A stretch of DNA of 64,000 nucleotides from Calliphora vicina (GCF_958450345.1 NC_088780.1:132632226-132696225); one strand, 5' to 3'; counted from the stretch's first letter, positions 32,340 through 44,163 are shown. Made by a program: numbers and translations. Notes: generated by a model from the letters alone, not told the origin.

Positions 32340-34084
32340 GTAAGAAAGGAGTGGATTCTTGTAAAATCTTTTGAACCTGCAATAACGAGTTGGTTTTAAA
32401 TGCATGCCATAACATGACAGTGTTTAATGTGACACATTTAGCATTGTTAAATAATTCAACTTTACTGTATGTCATCTTATTCACATTAAAATTTAAAAAC
32501 TACTCCCCATTGAATTGCTAGATGTTCTTTAAAAAAGATTTCATAATTTCAAGTCTATGATATGAGTTCGGTTCAATGACTTCTGATTTTATGTTTTATT
32601 TTTTTACTTTCTTATACACATTTATTTTTCTATATTTCACTGTCTATTACAGTATGACTGAAAATATATATCAATGGCAATTGCCTGCCATTATGCCACC
32701 GACCACAAAACCAACCAAAATCAACCAAACTAACTACTAATATGACCCACATATTTAATTTGAAATGGATTTATGTAACAAACTACACATTTATTTTCAT
32801 CCAAAAACATCGACCGCCCGCTCCTGACCATAGTAATAATAATGAATTATAACATGTGTCCATAGAATATTTATATTCATAAATAATAATTCTTGTTTAT
32901 AAATACATGCGAAATCAAGCTATTGACTCTTAAATTAAAAAAATATGGTCAAACATACATATGTATATTTATGTGGTGAGAATGGCAGTATTAAATAAAC
33001 ACAAATTAAGATGAAATTCATTTGAAATGAAATTTAAAAAAAATATGAATCTAACCATGCTGTACACAAAGTTGAATGGATTTTTTTTTAATTAAACTCT
33101 ATAACACACGGCGTATGATTGATTGCTCATTAATACTAAAAATAATTATGAATTTTATGCGATAATAGAAATGTAAATTACTTCTACGCCTCCCTGATTA
33201 AAATATTAACCAAAAACCCAAATCAATTATTTCGCAGAATATTTAATCTTGCTATAAATAAAACACATTCTATTAGGTTTGTTGCTTATAAAAAGGAAAC
33301 AGAATTGTTAATGAAATTTCAGGCACAACTAATTAATGTTTCGTCAAGATTTATTTCAGGGCTATAATGACTTTTACAACACCTTTTAGTTAAATTTTCT
33401 GATTGATGTTGAGTACATAATACAAATGGCGTATTTTCTACATATATTTTTTTGATATAAATATATTTGAAGGGAATTCTGTAGAGGTACACCCAGTTTG
33501 GTAAATTCTTGAATACCATCCAAGTGCGTGGTCCGAAATTGTTATTCAACTAGCTTTACTAGTTTTGGTCGGTACAACCATCCGTGCTTTGAAGAAGGAA
33601 ATTCAAGAGGCATCAGCGTTATACAGCAATATTTATGCAAACTCGTCATGAACATTTTTGACAAATGAATAAGTATGTACCAGCAAAGCCTTGGAGGCTG
33701 TTTTATATTTAACAAGCTCAAAAAACGTAATGAAAAAAAAATAAATAAAAAGATGTCCTAAGTACTACGGCCATATGTCTAAACCCGACAATTTATGGCC
33801 AACATAAAGATCTAGTATTGAATTTCTCACACAAAATGACGAATCTACATATTTTCTTAAATAAGCGATAAATAATATTTTCACCGTACAGCAAATATGG
33901 ACTATTAATACACTAAATAAAGACATATATTAGTAATAGAAGATTCATAAAAATTTTGAAGATTCTACCTCATGTAATTCCCAAGGTATATGAATTTTAG
34001 TATTTACTTTATATAATTTGTCATATCTATAGTGCTAGTTTACACACTTAAAATTCAGTCGATCAAAAAATGCAAATATATGTC
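32340..34084. other. Spacer, no gene seen
   Basis: AT-rich sequence. A less AT-rich patch near 33560-33690 has open frames on the plus strand but no recognisable product or splice sites. Confidence 0.4.
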
Positions 34085-35075
34085 CCTAAATAGCTGGCCG
34101 CCACAATATATATCGTGCGTAAATTTTGAGACAGTAAAGCACTTCTTATTTTGGAAATAATTCGGTAACTCGTTTACGATTGGAGATATCTTGATAAAAT
34201 TTCATGCAGTTAGTGCAGAGTTATTTCTGATTTGATTTGTATTTACATAAGTTCGTAGTTGAAATGGGGGCTAGAGATTTGCACTTCAAAATTGCTAAAC
34301 TAGAAATTAAAAAAAAAGATCACAAAAATTCAGTTCTTATATAATGGGGATTTCACGTCAAGTGAACCAACATTTAAAATCGAAGTCTTCCGATCGGGAT
34401 GAAATTTGATCGGTCAAGAATTCTCGGAGTTAGGGGAGGTCAAAATTTGACATTTTGGCCAAACATGTGATTTTTCTCATCCATGTAAAAAAATATTTAA
34501 AAAAAAAATTAATATTTTTTTCCGAAATCAAAAACTTTTTTGATTTTTTTTCAAAATGGGCCCCCCTTTTAAATAAATCTTAGATATTTTACTTGAGGAC
34601 CTACTTGGTCGCTTAGTGGGATGCGAGTTCGATATCTATAAAAAAATATGTGTTGTAACTCAAAACATGCAATTTTTGACTTTTTTTGCAAAATCAAAAA
34701 CTTTGTTGACTTTTTTTTCGAAATTTTTTTTTTGCTCAACAGAAAGCTCGGATATTTTCCTTGAAGACCTATTTAGTCGCTTAGTGGGATGCGAGTGGGA
34801 TATCTATCAAAATAAATGTTTTGTAACTCAAAATATGCAATTTTTGACTTTTTTTTTGCAAAATCTAACTTTTTTTAAAATGGGCCCGCCCTCTTTTTCA
34901 ATATTTTTTTTGCTCAAATGAAAGCTTAGGTCCATTCCTTTAAGAGCTTTTTAGTATCTTAGTGGGATGCGAGTGGGATAGTATCAAAATAAATGTTTTA
35001 ACTTTTTTTAAAATTGTATGTCTTGAGTTACAAAATATTTATTTTTTTGTTGATAGACCACTCGCGTCCCACTAA
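34085..35075. repeat. Foldback-type element with 168-178 bp tandem units
   Basis: The start (34130-34330) resembles the arm of the foldback at 15574. Then come three units marked by CTTAGTGGGATGCGAGT at 34612, 34780 and about 34958, each with GATATCTATCAAAATAAATG and a GGGCCCNCCC-like word. Beyond about 35005 an inverted unit (CACTCGCGTCCCACTA) begins, so the block folds back on itself and its right arm is cut by the MITE at 35076. The open frame across 34616-34921 only reflects the repeat. An inverse copy is at 50147-50990. Confidence 0.7.
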
Positions 35076-35215
35076 AGCTACGTTTCCGCATACACCGTAA
35101 TCGGCACCGAAAACGAAATTCCATACATTTGCACCGAAAAAAAGTTCGTTTCAGAACATGGAATGTATGGAATTTCGTTTTCGGTGCCGATTACGGTGTA
35201 TGCGGAAACGTAACT
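35076..35215. mobile_element. MITE: perfect 51-bp inverted arms
   Basis: The arms 35079-35129 and 35162-35212 are exact inverses, starting TACGTTTCCGCATACACCG, with a 32-base spacer. The arms extend outward to AGCTACG and CGTAACT with one mismatch. TAA on both sides (35073-35075 and 35216-35218) looks like a 3-bp target duplication, as for PIF/Harbinger elements. The 140-bp element has no coding capacity. Perfect arms suggest a recent insertion or gene conversion between arms. Confidence 0.85.
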
Positions 35216-35576
35216 TAAGAGGAATTTCGCTATTTAATGAAGACTATGGTAAAAGTTATCATCCTATTATTATTGAAAGCCCCTTCAAAAACCTTTCGAA
35301 TTTTAAACTATTTCGATTTTTTGTTTCTTCGCGTAAAATCAGTTAGTTATTTAATTTCAGGTTTTTATGGTAAATATTACTCAGAAAATTGATAATTTAA
35401 ATTTTTTTTTTTTTGGTCCGAAGGTTTTCAATAAAACCAAATGCTTGCACATAATGATTATATCTACCCTTCAGGGCACCCAGAAACGTTGTCATCTCTG
35501 GAAATGTTTAACGTATGATATGTGTTTACTGAATATGTTCAAAATCGGAAGACCCAAAGTTACCAACTTGTGTTTT
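35216..35576. other. Spacer, probably the remainder of the foldback element
   Basis: No gene is seen. The sequence between the MITE and the family A element has no clear match elsewhere in the window. Confidence 0.35.
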
Positions 35577-36114
35577 TATACCCTTCACCATCGTGAGAAG
35601 CGGAGTCGATTAAGCCATGTTCGTATGTCTGTCCGTCTATCTATTGAAATCAATTTTCTGAAGACCCCAGATATCTTCGGTGTTCAAATTTTCAATAATT
35701 CTGTCAGACATGGTTTCGATATGAGGAAAAAACATAGGAGAACCTCGATTTTTGGCCTATTTTTGACCTATATCTGGATTACTAAGTCATTAATATAGAC
35801 AATATGGATATCTAATGATAGATATTTCAAAGTCGTTTGCAACGACGTATATAAGACCATAGTAAGTTGGAATCATAAGGGGTCAAAATAAAAAAAAATA
35901 TTTTTTAATACGAATTTTTTTTCACCAAAAAAATATTGTATTAAAAAAAATAAAAATTTAAAAAAAAAAAAATTTTTTCCAAAAAATGAAAAAAACAACT
36001 TTGGAAAAAAAAAATTTTGTTTACCTAAAAATATTTAAAATTTGTATTTTGAAGCATAATTTGGTGAAGGGTATATATGATTCGGCACAGCCGCATATAG
36101 CTCTCTTACTTGTT
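35577..36114 (-). mobile_element. Family A element, reverse
   Basis: It starts TATACCCTTCACCATCGTGA and ends with the inverse hairpin and CTCTCTTACTTGTTT. Hairpin arms have changed to TTCGGCACAGCCGCA here. The interior aligns with 25328-25940. The 143-codon frame overlapping it (35367-35798) crosses the boundary and is not a gene. Confidence 0.8.
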
Positions 36115-36950
36115 TATTTGCTATTTGGTGGAATTTATTACATATTTTAGGCCCTACTCAGAAAAATATTTTAATTTATAAAGGTATAACGAATTTTGTA
36201 TTGAGAAACTCATTATGAATATGGGGGCTTAACGTTTTAACCTGGCTACTAATTCATAATAGGAAACACTATGACAATTACACAGAAAACATTTTGTAAA
36301 TAAATGTAATGAATTGCCTTTCACTGATTTGAATTCATAATTTGTATAAAAAAAATCCATACATTTTATGAAATTCTTTTTAATTTTTCAATTTGAAACA
36401 AATCACCTGGATTTGATGAAAATTATTTTAAATTTTATTTATATTTATGTTTGTTGTCTTGAAAAATTATTGAAAGTTTCTTTAAACAAAATTTCAGTTT
36501 TTATGATTTTCAGCTTCAATGAAGAAATATACATATAAAATATATGTATGTATATATTAAATTATAAAAATATAAATATAATACATATGTATATAAAATT
36601 ATATCATGCATGCAATTATTTATAAAACATTTCCATTAAATTCATTGCTTTCTTCTCATGTAGCCAAATTTTAAAGTAAACCATTTCAATAACAAAACAA
36701 AAACAATTTCAAATTCAATTTAATAATAGATACGTATGAGCAAATTCATATTCAGAATTACAAAAAGTTTTGGGAATAATTTTGCATGTTCAATTCATAC
36801 AGTTTAAGTAAAAATTCTTTGCAGAAATTAAATATTTTTTTTCTGAGTACATTCGAAATAAAATGAAAATAATATTTTTGAAACTATTACTTTATATTTG
36901 TTGGTGTCCCAAAGCGAACACCAGGCGGTTTTGATATCTCCGATGGACAC
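36115..36950. other. Spacer, no gene seen
   Basis: AT-rich sequence with TATATGTATGTATATAT-like simple repeats near 36535-36600. Confidence 0.4.
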
Positions 36951-37430
36951 TCTTTTTTATACCCTACACCACCATAGTGGGGAGGGTATAATGCGTTTGT
37001 GCAGATGTTTGTAACGCCCAAAAATATTGGTCTAACCCCCACCTTAAAGTATACCGATCGACTTAGAATCACTTTCTGATTCTTGATCTATATCTGTGTT
37101 ACAAAGTCATTAATATAGACAATATGGATATTTAATGATATGTCTTTCAAAGTTCATTGCAACGATGTATATAAGGCTATAGTAAGTTGGACCTAGAATG
37201 GGTCAAAATCGGGAAAAATATTTTTAGCACTATTTTTTTTTCATCAAACAAATTTTTTGTTATAAATTCTTTTTAAAAATTAAAAAATAAAAATTGGAAA
37301 AACTTTTTTTTAAAAAAAAAAATAAATTTTGTTTACCTAAAAATATTAAAAAAAAAAAATTTTAAAGTATACTTTGATGAAGGGTATATAAGATTCGTCA
37401 CAGCCGAATATAGTTCTCTTATTTGCATTT
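36951..37430 (-). mobile_element. Chimeric element: family B 3' end joined to family A 5' part
   Basis: The left 130 bp (ATACCCTACACCACCATAGT onward to CACTTTCTGATTC) are the family B 3' region in reverse. At about 37083 the sequence switches to family A (GTTACAAAGTCATTAATATAG and so on) and runs to the family A 5' end near 37430 (CGAATATAGTTCTCTTATTTG). The junction is clean and leaves one element with an A-type start and a B-type end. Confidence 0.75.
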
Positions 37431-38710
37431 TTTTAATTTTCAAGACGGCACATTTTTGGACCTGTAATGGTTTCGAGTCAAAAAGTTTATGATTTGTTAA
37501 ACACTTGCAATAAATAATAATAACTGCGGTAAATTTAGTTAAAATCGAAAATAAGAAATCCGAAAGTTGCTGTTTCTGTCCGCTGTAGAATGGAAATAAT
37601 TCATGACTGAATTGAACAAAAAATATCAAATATTTACCATTAAAACTAGATTTTTTAAAATTGTTATTTTCTGTCCATAAAAATCTAATTTCGTTGCTTA
37701 TACAAATTTATCCAATTATAGCTGAAATTTCCAGTGCACACAAGAAATAAAATTCAATAATAGAGTTTAATAAAAACATACAATTATCAAAGGCGCCTTA
37801 TCCAATTATAAAACGAAATAAAAACAAAATACTACTATAAAAATTTATTTTTGGGAAACGTTTAAAAAGGTTCATTATAAATGTGAAATCTGTGTGTAAG
37901 AGAAAATGAGGAAATTATTTTATGTACTTGAGAAAAATATCCTTTAGCCAAAAGGGTTTTATTTGCTCAGTTTATTTAAGCTTTATTTCTTTTTTTTGCA
38001 CTAAACGTAGACGTTTTATATGGTTTTTTATGATAATTGTGGTAAAAAAAACACAAACAAGAATTCTTTTATTTTATACACTAGAAAAAAATCATAAAAC
38101 AAAGAGAGTTGTAGGTATGTAAGTAAAGAAAAGGTCCTGCCTGGTTTTATGTTTATTTTTTATTAAATCATTTTCAACAGAATCTTTTATAGAGTGCTTT
38201 TTTGTTATGTATTATTATTTTTAACATTTCCCTTTCTCTTTAGGGTAAGCACAGACCGAGCACAGACCGAGTCAAAATGCATTTTTAAGTAGCCAACAAA
38301 AAACAGCAAAGGACCTGGCTTTAAAACTGCTGCCGCTGTCTTATTTTACTGTATATACTTGAATTTAAATGCGTTTCTGTATATATTTTTTTCCATCTCC
38401 TTGTTTTTAATGCATTACAAATGAGGTTGTTTTTATAATGAACTTGTCAAGAGCCACTGGAAGCTTTATTACTTACTGCTGGTTGTTGTGAACGAGAGAC
38501 AGTTTTTTTTTTATAGACAGCTATTTTATGGGTTTGTAGGACAAATTTAAAGCGGACAATTCAGTTTGGTTTAGGATGATCACAAAATGAGCTTTAGTTA
38601 CAATTAGTAATGCATGAAATGTGTATTTGTTTGAAATTATGTTTTTAAGGCTTTTTGTACAATTAGAAATTATATTCTAACTTAATTAACCGAGTTGTCC
38701 AACATACGAG
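37431..38710. other. Spacer, no gene seen
   Basis: AT-rich sequence. A short tandem duplication AGCACAGACCG occurs at 38249-38271. No exon is supported. Confidence 0.4.
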
Positions 38711-38774
38711 AGTCTATGGTGGGAATCGAACCTGCAACCCCCAGTCTGTTAGACTATCCACTAGACTAGCACAC
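38711..38774 (-). ncRNA. tRNA-like sequence (SINE or tRNA relic)
   Basis: On the minus strand the sequence has a box A-like TAGTCTAGTGG and box B GGTTCGATTCC at tRNA-like spacing, with the common piece GGGGGTTGCAGGTTCGATTC. The T-arm pairs poorly and the anticodon stem does not form, so it is not a working tRNA gene. It resembles 44271-44338 in the 3' half. Confidence 0.45.
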
Positions 38775-40074
38775 AAACTGCTAACCAACTAAACCAATTT
38801 TTACTACGTATGGTCATATTTCTAATGAAACAAATATTTTTAAAATGAAAAAAGCTATACTTGTATTTAAACTCCATAATCTTAGCAAATATTCAAGTTT
38901 GAGTCAAATTAGGAATTGTTTGAACTCAACAACTTTCTCCAATTTTAAACGTTTGAGAAAAATTTGAGAATAATAGCCTTCGCAACAAAAATAAAGTTTA
39001 CTTAATTTTTAAAAAAAAAAAATTATTTGATCTGTTTACCCACATATATAAAGTTTAAGTTATTAAAATCGGCTCTACAAATGCTACAGGGGCGGCACTA
39101 TGGGCGCTCCAAGTAGGGTACCTTCGATATGAAAAATGTAACACGTCCAATTTGTTTGCTTCAAACACGATTTCAAAGATTTTTATAATTTTGGAAAGCG
39201 CTGTAATAAATTCTTTATTTATTACCAAAACTCAATGAAATGTTCCACGTTTTTTAAATTTCTAAATAAAAAAACTTGTAAAAAAGTCAAAGGGAATCCC
39301 GTAATTCCTAAAAATTATAGCGAAAATTCAAAAATCGTATTTTTTACAATTTTGACCATAGGGTCCCCATTTTCTTTGGGGTCAAGGTTTACATCAAGGT
39401 TTACAAAGCTGCTCTCCGTTTACAGATCACAGCTTTGGGATTTTAGAACATGTAGCCCAAATTTGAAATTTCAAAATTTTCTACGTGAAGATACCTTACA
39501 GAAAAACATAAAATTTAATTAAAAAAGAGTTAAGTCACCATTTCGCCCAAAAACAGAAAAAATTTACTATTTTTTTAATTTTTTTAATTTGAAATCGTTT
39601 ATTTATGGATTCATAATTGATATTGCTCTGAAATCATTTGTATATTATTGGTAATTTAGTTCTCTAATTCGGTCCAAAAGTACCCCCTATATTTTTAAAA
39701 AAGCGGCCCAAGGTATGGCAAACAATTGACTTACTGTTTATTGTTTTAAGGCAGACTTTTCTTGCAAAGTTAAGAAAAGATAATTTTTCAAAAGTTGTCT
39801 CATAAAATGTAATTTTAGTTTTTAGATTTCAGATATCACACTAAAAATGTACAATTTTCAAACATTCATTTGAATTTCGAAATTCAAATTGAATTTAAAT
39901 GTAAATTTGAAACCTCGATTTAGGTTTGAGTAACGTTTGAGATAAAATAAAAATACCATATTTTATCAAACATTTGACTTCCCTTTTTCGTTTGATATCA
40001 AATACGGGCATTTCCTACGATTAGTCAACCAGGATCGAAAAATAAAATATTGATAATCATCTTTTTTTTATTGA
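38775..40074. other. Spacer, no gene seen
   Basis: A less AT-rich patch near 39085-39120 (CAGGGGCGGCACTATGGGCG) is not recognised. Sequences rich in TTTGAAATTCAAA-like words lie near 39870-40000 and 42640-42970. Confidence 0.35.
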
Positions 40075-40309
40075 AGATATTTCGATATAATTTGGTATAT
40101 ATGATTTGTTCGGCCCAATGACAAAGCCTATTGAAACTGGCCGAAATCGGACCATTATTTCACCTAGCCCCCATACAAATGTCCTCCGAAATTGGACTTT
40201 ATCGGTCATAAATGTTTAATTTATGTAGGTAACTACACAAGTTTCGCTCCAAACAAGTTTTATATATACCGAATTCATGTCACCAAATTTGATTATGATC
40301 GGTTCATAA
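40075..40309 (-). mobile_element. Family B fragment, reverse
   Basis: GACAAAGCCTATTGAAACTG, CCTAGCCCCCATACAAATGT and TTTATCGGTCATAAATG match 22960-23110 in reverse. The piece ends exactly where CACAGTG starts at 40310. Confidence 0.7.
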
Positions 40310-42386
40310 CACAGTGCAACAGTGAAAAAAACACAAGATCATGACAGTATAGGTTCGACCCTACTACCAAAGGGTAGTAAAACCCTATACTCAGTTTGTC
40401 CATTTTGGTGGCCGATTTTTTTTTATGGGCCCCTAAAGTTTCTGAAAATCAGTGGGTCCTTTAGAAAAGGTGTCATCAGTTTTTGGTTAACAGCTAATTC
40501 AGACTCTGTGATACGGCTTAACTTTATATGGCAATAATACAGCTAAGAGTCCGCCAAATAAATTTTTTAAATTTTTTTTCCAAAAAATAGCTTCTTCGTG
40601 CACTTTTGTTGAAAAAATATAAAGAAATTTTTTTTTTTACTTTTTTTAGAATAACTTCCATGGTCTATTAATTTTTCACTAACAATATTTAGCAAAGTTG
40701 TAACTACGATAAAGTTGAACAACTCTTGTGAACATATTAATGCATTCTGAATGTGTCTAGTCACTCTACATAGCACATAAAGATCACTTTGTACCTTAAC
40801 AATTTTCGTTTTTCCTATTTTTTGACGCTAAAACAAAGATTTTTTTGTAAAAATAGTATTATCAAGTCCACACTTCTATGTTGTGCTGTATTATTTACTC
40901 GGCTGAGGTGTTCGGAATGGGGATCAATGGGGACCCTCAATGTCACACATTTATAAAAAAATTGCCAAAAAGTCATTTATGATCCGAATGAGCTGAAATT
41001 TCAAATATAGATAGACCTTGAGAAGGTCTACAAAAAATATGGTTTTATCTGTAGTTATCACTTTTAGTTCAAGAGATATTTAGGTTTAATATTTTATAAA
41101 ATTTTGCCCGATCTTTTTTTTCGTATTTTATATATGATGGGCCTACGAAAGGTCGAAATTTGTTTTTATATATGGCGTATATTTGCGATAAAATTCTAAA
41201 GAAAATAAAACAAACCTGATAGAAATTATTTCGACCCTATAAAAAGTTACACGCATCCAAAGTTGAAGCATCTTTTTATATATTTCAACTTTGTATGCGT
41301 GTGTTTTTTAAGTTCTTTCCCAAAAAAGTCCCCATATTTTTTCTTTTATAAAAAACTAATTTTCTTCGCGGCTAAATACATTTTTTATGATCTGGAATGA
41401 GAACTTAATGCAAAAACATATAAAGTAAAATTTGACTAACTTAAGCGGACATTGTACCCCCCAGCCCTATCCAAACTTGGTCAATTTTGAAAAAAAAAAA
41501 TTAGGTTTGAGTAAAAAATTCTAAAAACGCAAAGCACCGATCCTCAAAACCTCATCATATTTGTATAGCCCTATATGTTGTTTATATACATACAAAACGT
41601 TTTTTCTATCATGCTGTAAATAACGTCAAAGTGGGCTATTTTCTAAAAAAACTCAGTTTTTGGAACAAATTTTCGCTGTTTTAGGTATTTCGGTGTTTGA
41701 AAACAAAGAATGGCAACATCAGTGATGCCATTGACTTAAGAACATTTAGATCTATATTACTTCCAAATTTTATTGTGATGTCCGTAACTGTTCAAATTTT
41801 ACATTAATTCAAAGTTTTTATTTTTCATGATGGAAAATCACCATTTTAAAATATTGATAGTTTTTAAGGTAAATGACGTCCGAAAAATCACAAAATTAAT
41901 TAATTTCTCTAAAATGTCAATATTTAAGTCATAAGGTTTCCACCGATATCAAAAACTTATATAAAAAGCTTATATTTACACTTCAGAAGTTCCACAAACC
42001 TTGCCCACTTTCAAAAATTTTAAAGTTTTTTCATATCTTGCATCAAGCCGGTCTTGCGTGATCAAGATTGTATAAAGTGATGCGACCGGATCGTACCGAC
42101 AATGATTTGCCCATTCTTCGTTATTCCAGCACAATAGAGAAGTATACACTCGAACAAACATTTTTAACAAAAAATTTTGTTTTAGAGTCAAAAAATAGTA
42201 AAAAACTAAAATTTTTAAGCTACAAAGTGATTTTTGACAGCTATTTAGAATGCCTAGATATGTTCGGATTGCATTGATATGTTCACAAGAGTTATTCAGA
42301 TTTACCGTAGCTAGGACTTTTCAAAATATTGTTATTGAAAAATTAGGAGTCCTTGGAAGTTATTCTAAAAAAAAGTAAAAAACTAG
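40310..42386. repeat. Foldback element with about 260-300 bp arms and a CACAGTG left end
   Basis: Arms near 40565-40860 and 42130-42386 are inverted: AGAATAACTTCCATGG at left against the inverse of CCTTGGAAGTTATTCT at right, and CTCTTGTGAACATATTAATG against its near inverse at 42265. The interior at 40960-41215 matches the spacer of the foldback at 15574. The left boundary CACAGTGCAACAGTG follows a truncated family B element. The right arm ends at a Helitron-like fragment. No coding frame is credible. Confidence 0.75.
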
Positions 42387-42617
42387 TTTCTCCAACCCAC
42401 ATACACCTGCCTGTTCTTATTTCTTTGGTAGGTAGGTAGCTTTTTTTATTACAATTGACTGGACTGAATGAAAATTTCCGAGTTTTATCCCGAATTTTTG
42501 ATTTTTTTTTCTTTACAAATCATCTTCTGAAAATTTCGAATCGAATTAAAAAAAAAAATCAACCAAATCGCTCCAGCCGTTCACACGTCATTACATACAT
42601 GGACCATTTCATATAGA
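42387..42617 (-). mobile_element. Helitron-like element, 3' truncated
   Basis: Read on the minus strand, it starts TCTATATGAAATGGTCCATG and continues with CCATGTATGTAATGACGTG, GGCTGGAGCGATTTGG and AGTCCAGTCAATTGTAATAA, matching the element at 53726-54026. The 3' hairpin and the CTRR end are missing. Confidence 0.7.
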
Positions 42618-43611
42618 TTGAGATTGGGCCTAAAATTTTATTGAAATGTAAAATTTAAATTTCTATATTTAGGTTTGAGAAATCTTCGAAATTATATCAA
42701 ATGAAAATAACATAATTTAGCAAACGTTTGTTGGAATATTTGTAACATTTAACTTTAAAAATGTGGTCAATGTTCTCTTTGAGCTTGAGAATGATTTGAA
42801 ACTAATTTTCAAATTGCAAAAAAGAATACAAAAGCGAAACTTAACCTTGGTTTGATTTCAAATAATATTCTCATCATTTTTATTACAAATTCAAAAGGAA
42901 TTCAAGTATGACATTTACAAAGCTTTGTTTAGGTTAGAGAAACCTTTGAGAACTACGTTTTCAAACGTTTACATTTTAACCACACAGTGTTATCTTTTCG
43001 ATATTCTATAATGTAGGTTATATAATTATTTTGTTAATTTCATGAATCTTTAAATCTATTATTGAAAACAAGTATGAGAATAACATAATTGTATTTATGC
43101 TCCTAAAGTTCATTAGATTAAAACTACCTACTATGTTAATGTAGGATCTGAAACATTCTGTACTACCTACAAGTATTAAGTAAATGTATGTTTGTAACAA
43201 TATTAATAAATTTATATCAAAAATGATATAACAAGACAGGTAAGAAGAAAATCATTGAAGAGCAAATTAAAGGTTAATTTAATGTTAAATTGTTAAATAA
43301 TATTAAGAAGTGATTCTGTTTCATATTAAATTGAAATCAGCAAATATGAATTCTGTCAGCAAAAAGAATTTTACATTTGATTACCAATTCAATGATATTT
43401 TACTTTGTGAAATTAAACTATAAAAATAAAATTTAAAAGAGAAATTTTAAATTTTACATTGAATGTTACAATTGTGTTGTGTAGGAAGAGATACATTTTT
43501 ATTGATATGTATACTAAATATATGAAATGTAAGAAAATAGGTTTATTTAAATATCAATCAACTTGACAACTTGACTTTAATTACAATTTTGTAAAATATT
43601 TAATAACTTAC
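42618..43611. other. Spacer, probably intron
   Basis: AT-rich sequence with no repeat recognised. It would be intron if the exon at 43612 is real. Confidence 0.4.
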
Positions 43612-43669
43612 CTTTTTTCGAAGGATCATAACCAATTAATTTTAACATATTAGACATGTTTCAAATAAT
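43612..43669 (-). CDS. Candidate 5' coding exon of an unidentified host gene
   Basis: On the minus strand TTTTTTTCTTTACAG forms a good acceptor, and GTAAGT follows the exon as a consensus donor (43611-43606). The 58-nt exon holds ATG at 43655-43657 in the context AAACATG, close to the fly consensus, preceded in frame by TGA (5' UTR). It encodes MSNMLKLIGYDPSKK and leaves one base, so the next exon must supply two. The transcript would run leftwards into 42-43 kb and beyond, with its promoter and a non-coding first exon to the right. I do not recognise the protein. This is the strongest sign of a host gene in the window. Confidence 0.5.
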
Positions 43670-43934
43670 CTGTAAAGAAAAAAACCATTATTGTAAAAAA
43701 ATGTTTCATAAAGAGGACTAAGAAATGTTCGACAATTAGTTGAAATTTGTTACAAGAGTTCTCCATGTCTATTAAAATTCCTTATAAATTATAAATATCC
43801 CACATGCAGAGAAAAAATATAGTTTTGCATGTTTACTGTAATCATTTCATAATTTTTACAAGTTTTTTAACAATATTATAGTCACAGTAGCTATTTACAT
43901 GGTTGTGGTAAACGTAATATGGTTAATTTACGAT
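43670..43934. other. Spacer upstream of the candidate exon
   Basis: AT-rich sequence; no promoter motif can be supported. Confidence 0.3.
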
Positions 43935-44163
43935 TGGCTACATGAAATAACACCCAATGAAATAACGCCCAACTAGGAAAATGAAATAAGTTCCAATAAA
44001 ATTGGAAAATTTTTAAATTGGGCTTTATTTCATTTTTTGGGGGGTTAATTCATTTTTAAATTCGGAATTATTTCATTATGAAATAACTCCCAAATGAAGT
44101 ACTTCATATAAAATATTTTTGGGCTTTATTTCATTTTAATTGGGACTTATTTCATTTTCATAA
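43935..44163. mobile_element. Family E MITE, second copy
   Basis: Its start TGGCTACATGAAATAACACC resembles GGCGCTACGAACTAAGTCCC at 19752. The words TGAAATAACRCCCAA and inverse forms recur about every 20-25 bp. ATGAAATAAGTTCCAAT near 43980 pairs with ATTGGGACTTATTTCAT near 44139. The centre TTCATTTTTTGGGG with the following TTAATTCAT aligns with 19875-19905. Compared with the first copy the motif has drifted in concert from ACTAAG to AAATAA. Confidence 0.6.

Noticed and set aside
33560..33690. Open frames with FGRYNHPCFEEGNSRG-like text
   Set aside because: Short, unrecognised, and no splice or start signal supports it.
34616..34921. 101-codon plus-strand frame with repeated phrases
   Set aside because: The repeated protein text is just the translation of the 168-178 bp tandem unit.
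35367..35798. 143-codon plus-strand frame
   Set aside because: It crosses the border of a family A element and reads the element on the wrong strand.
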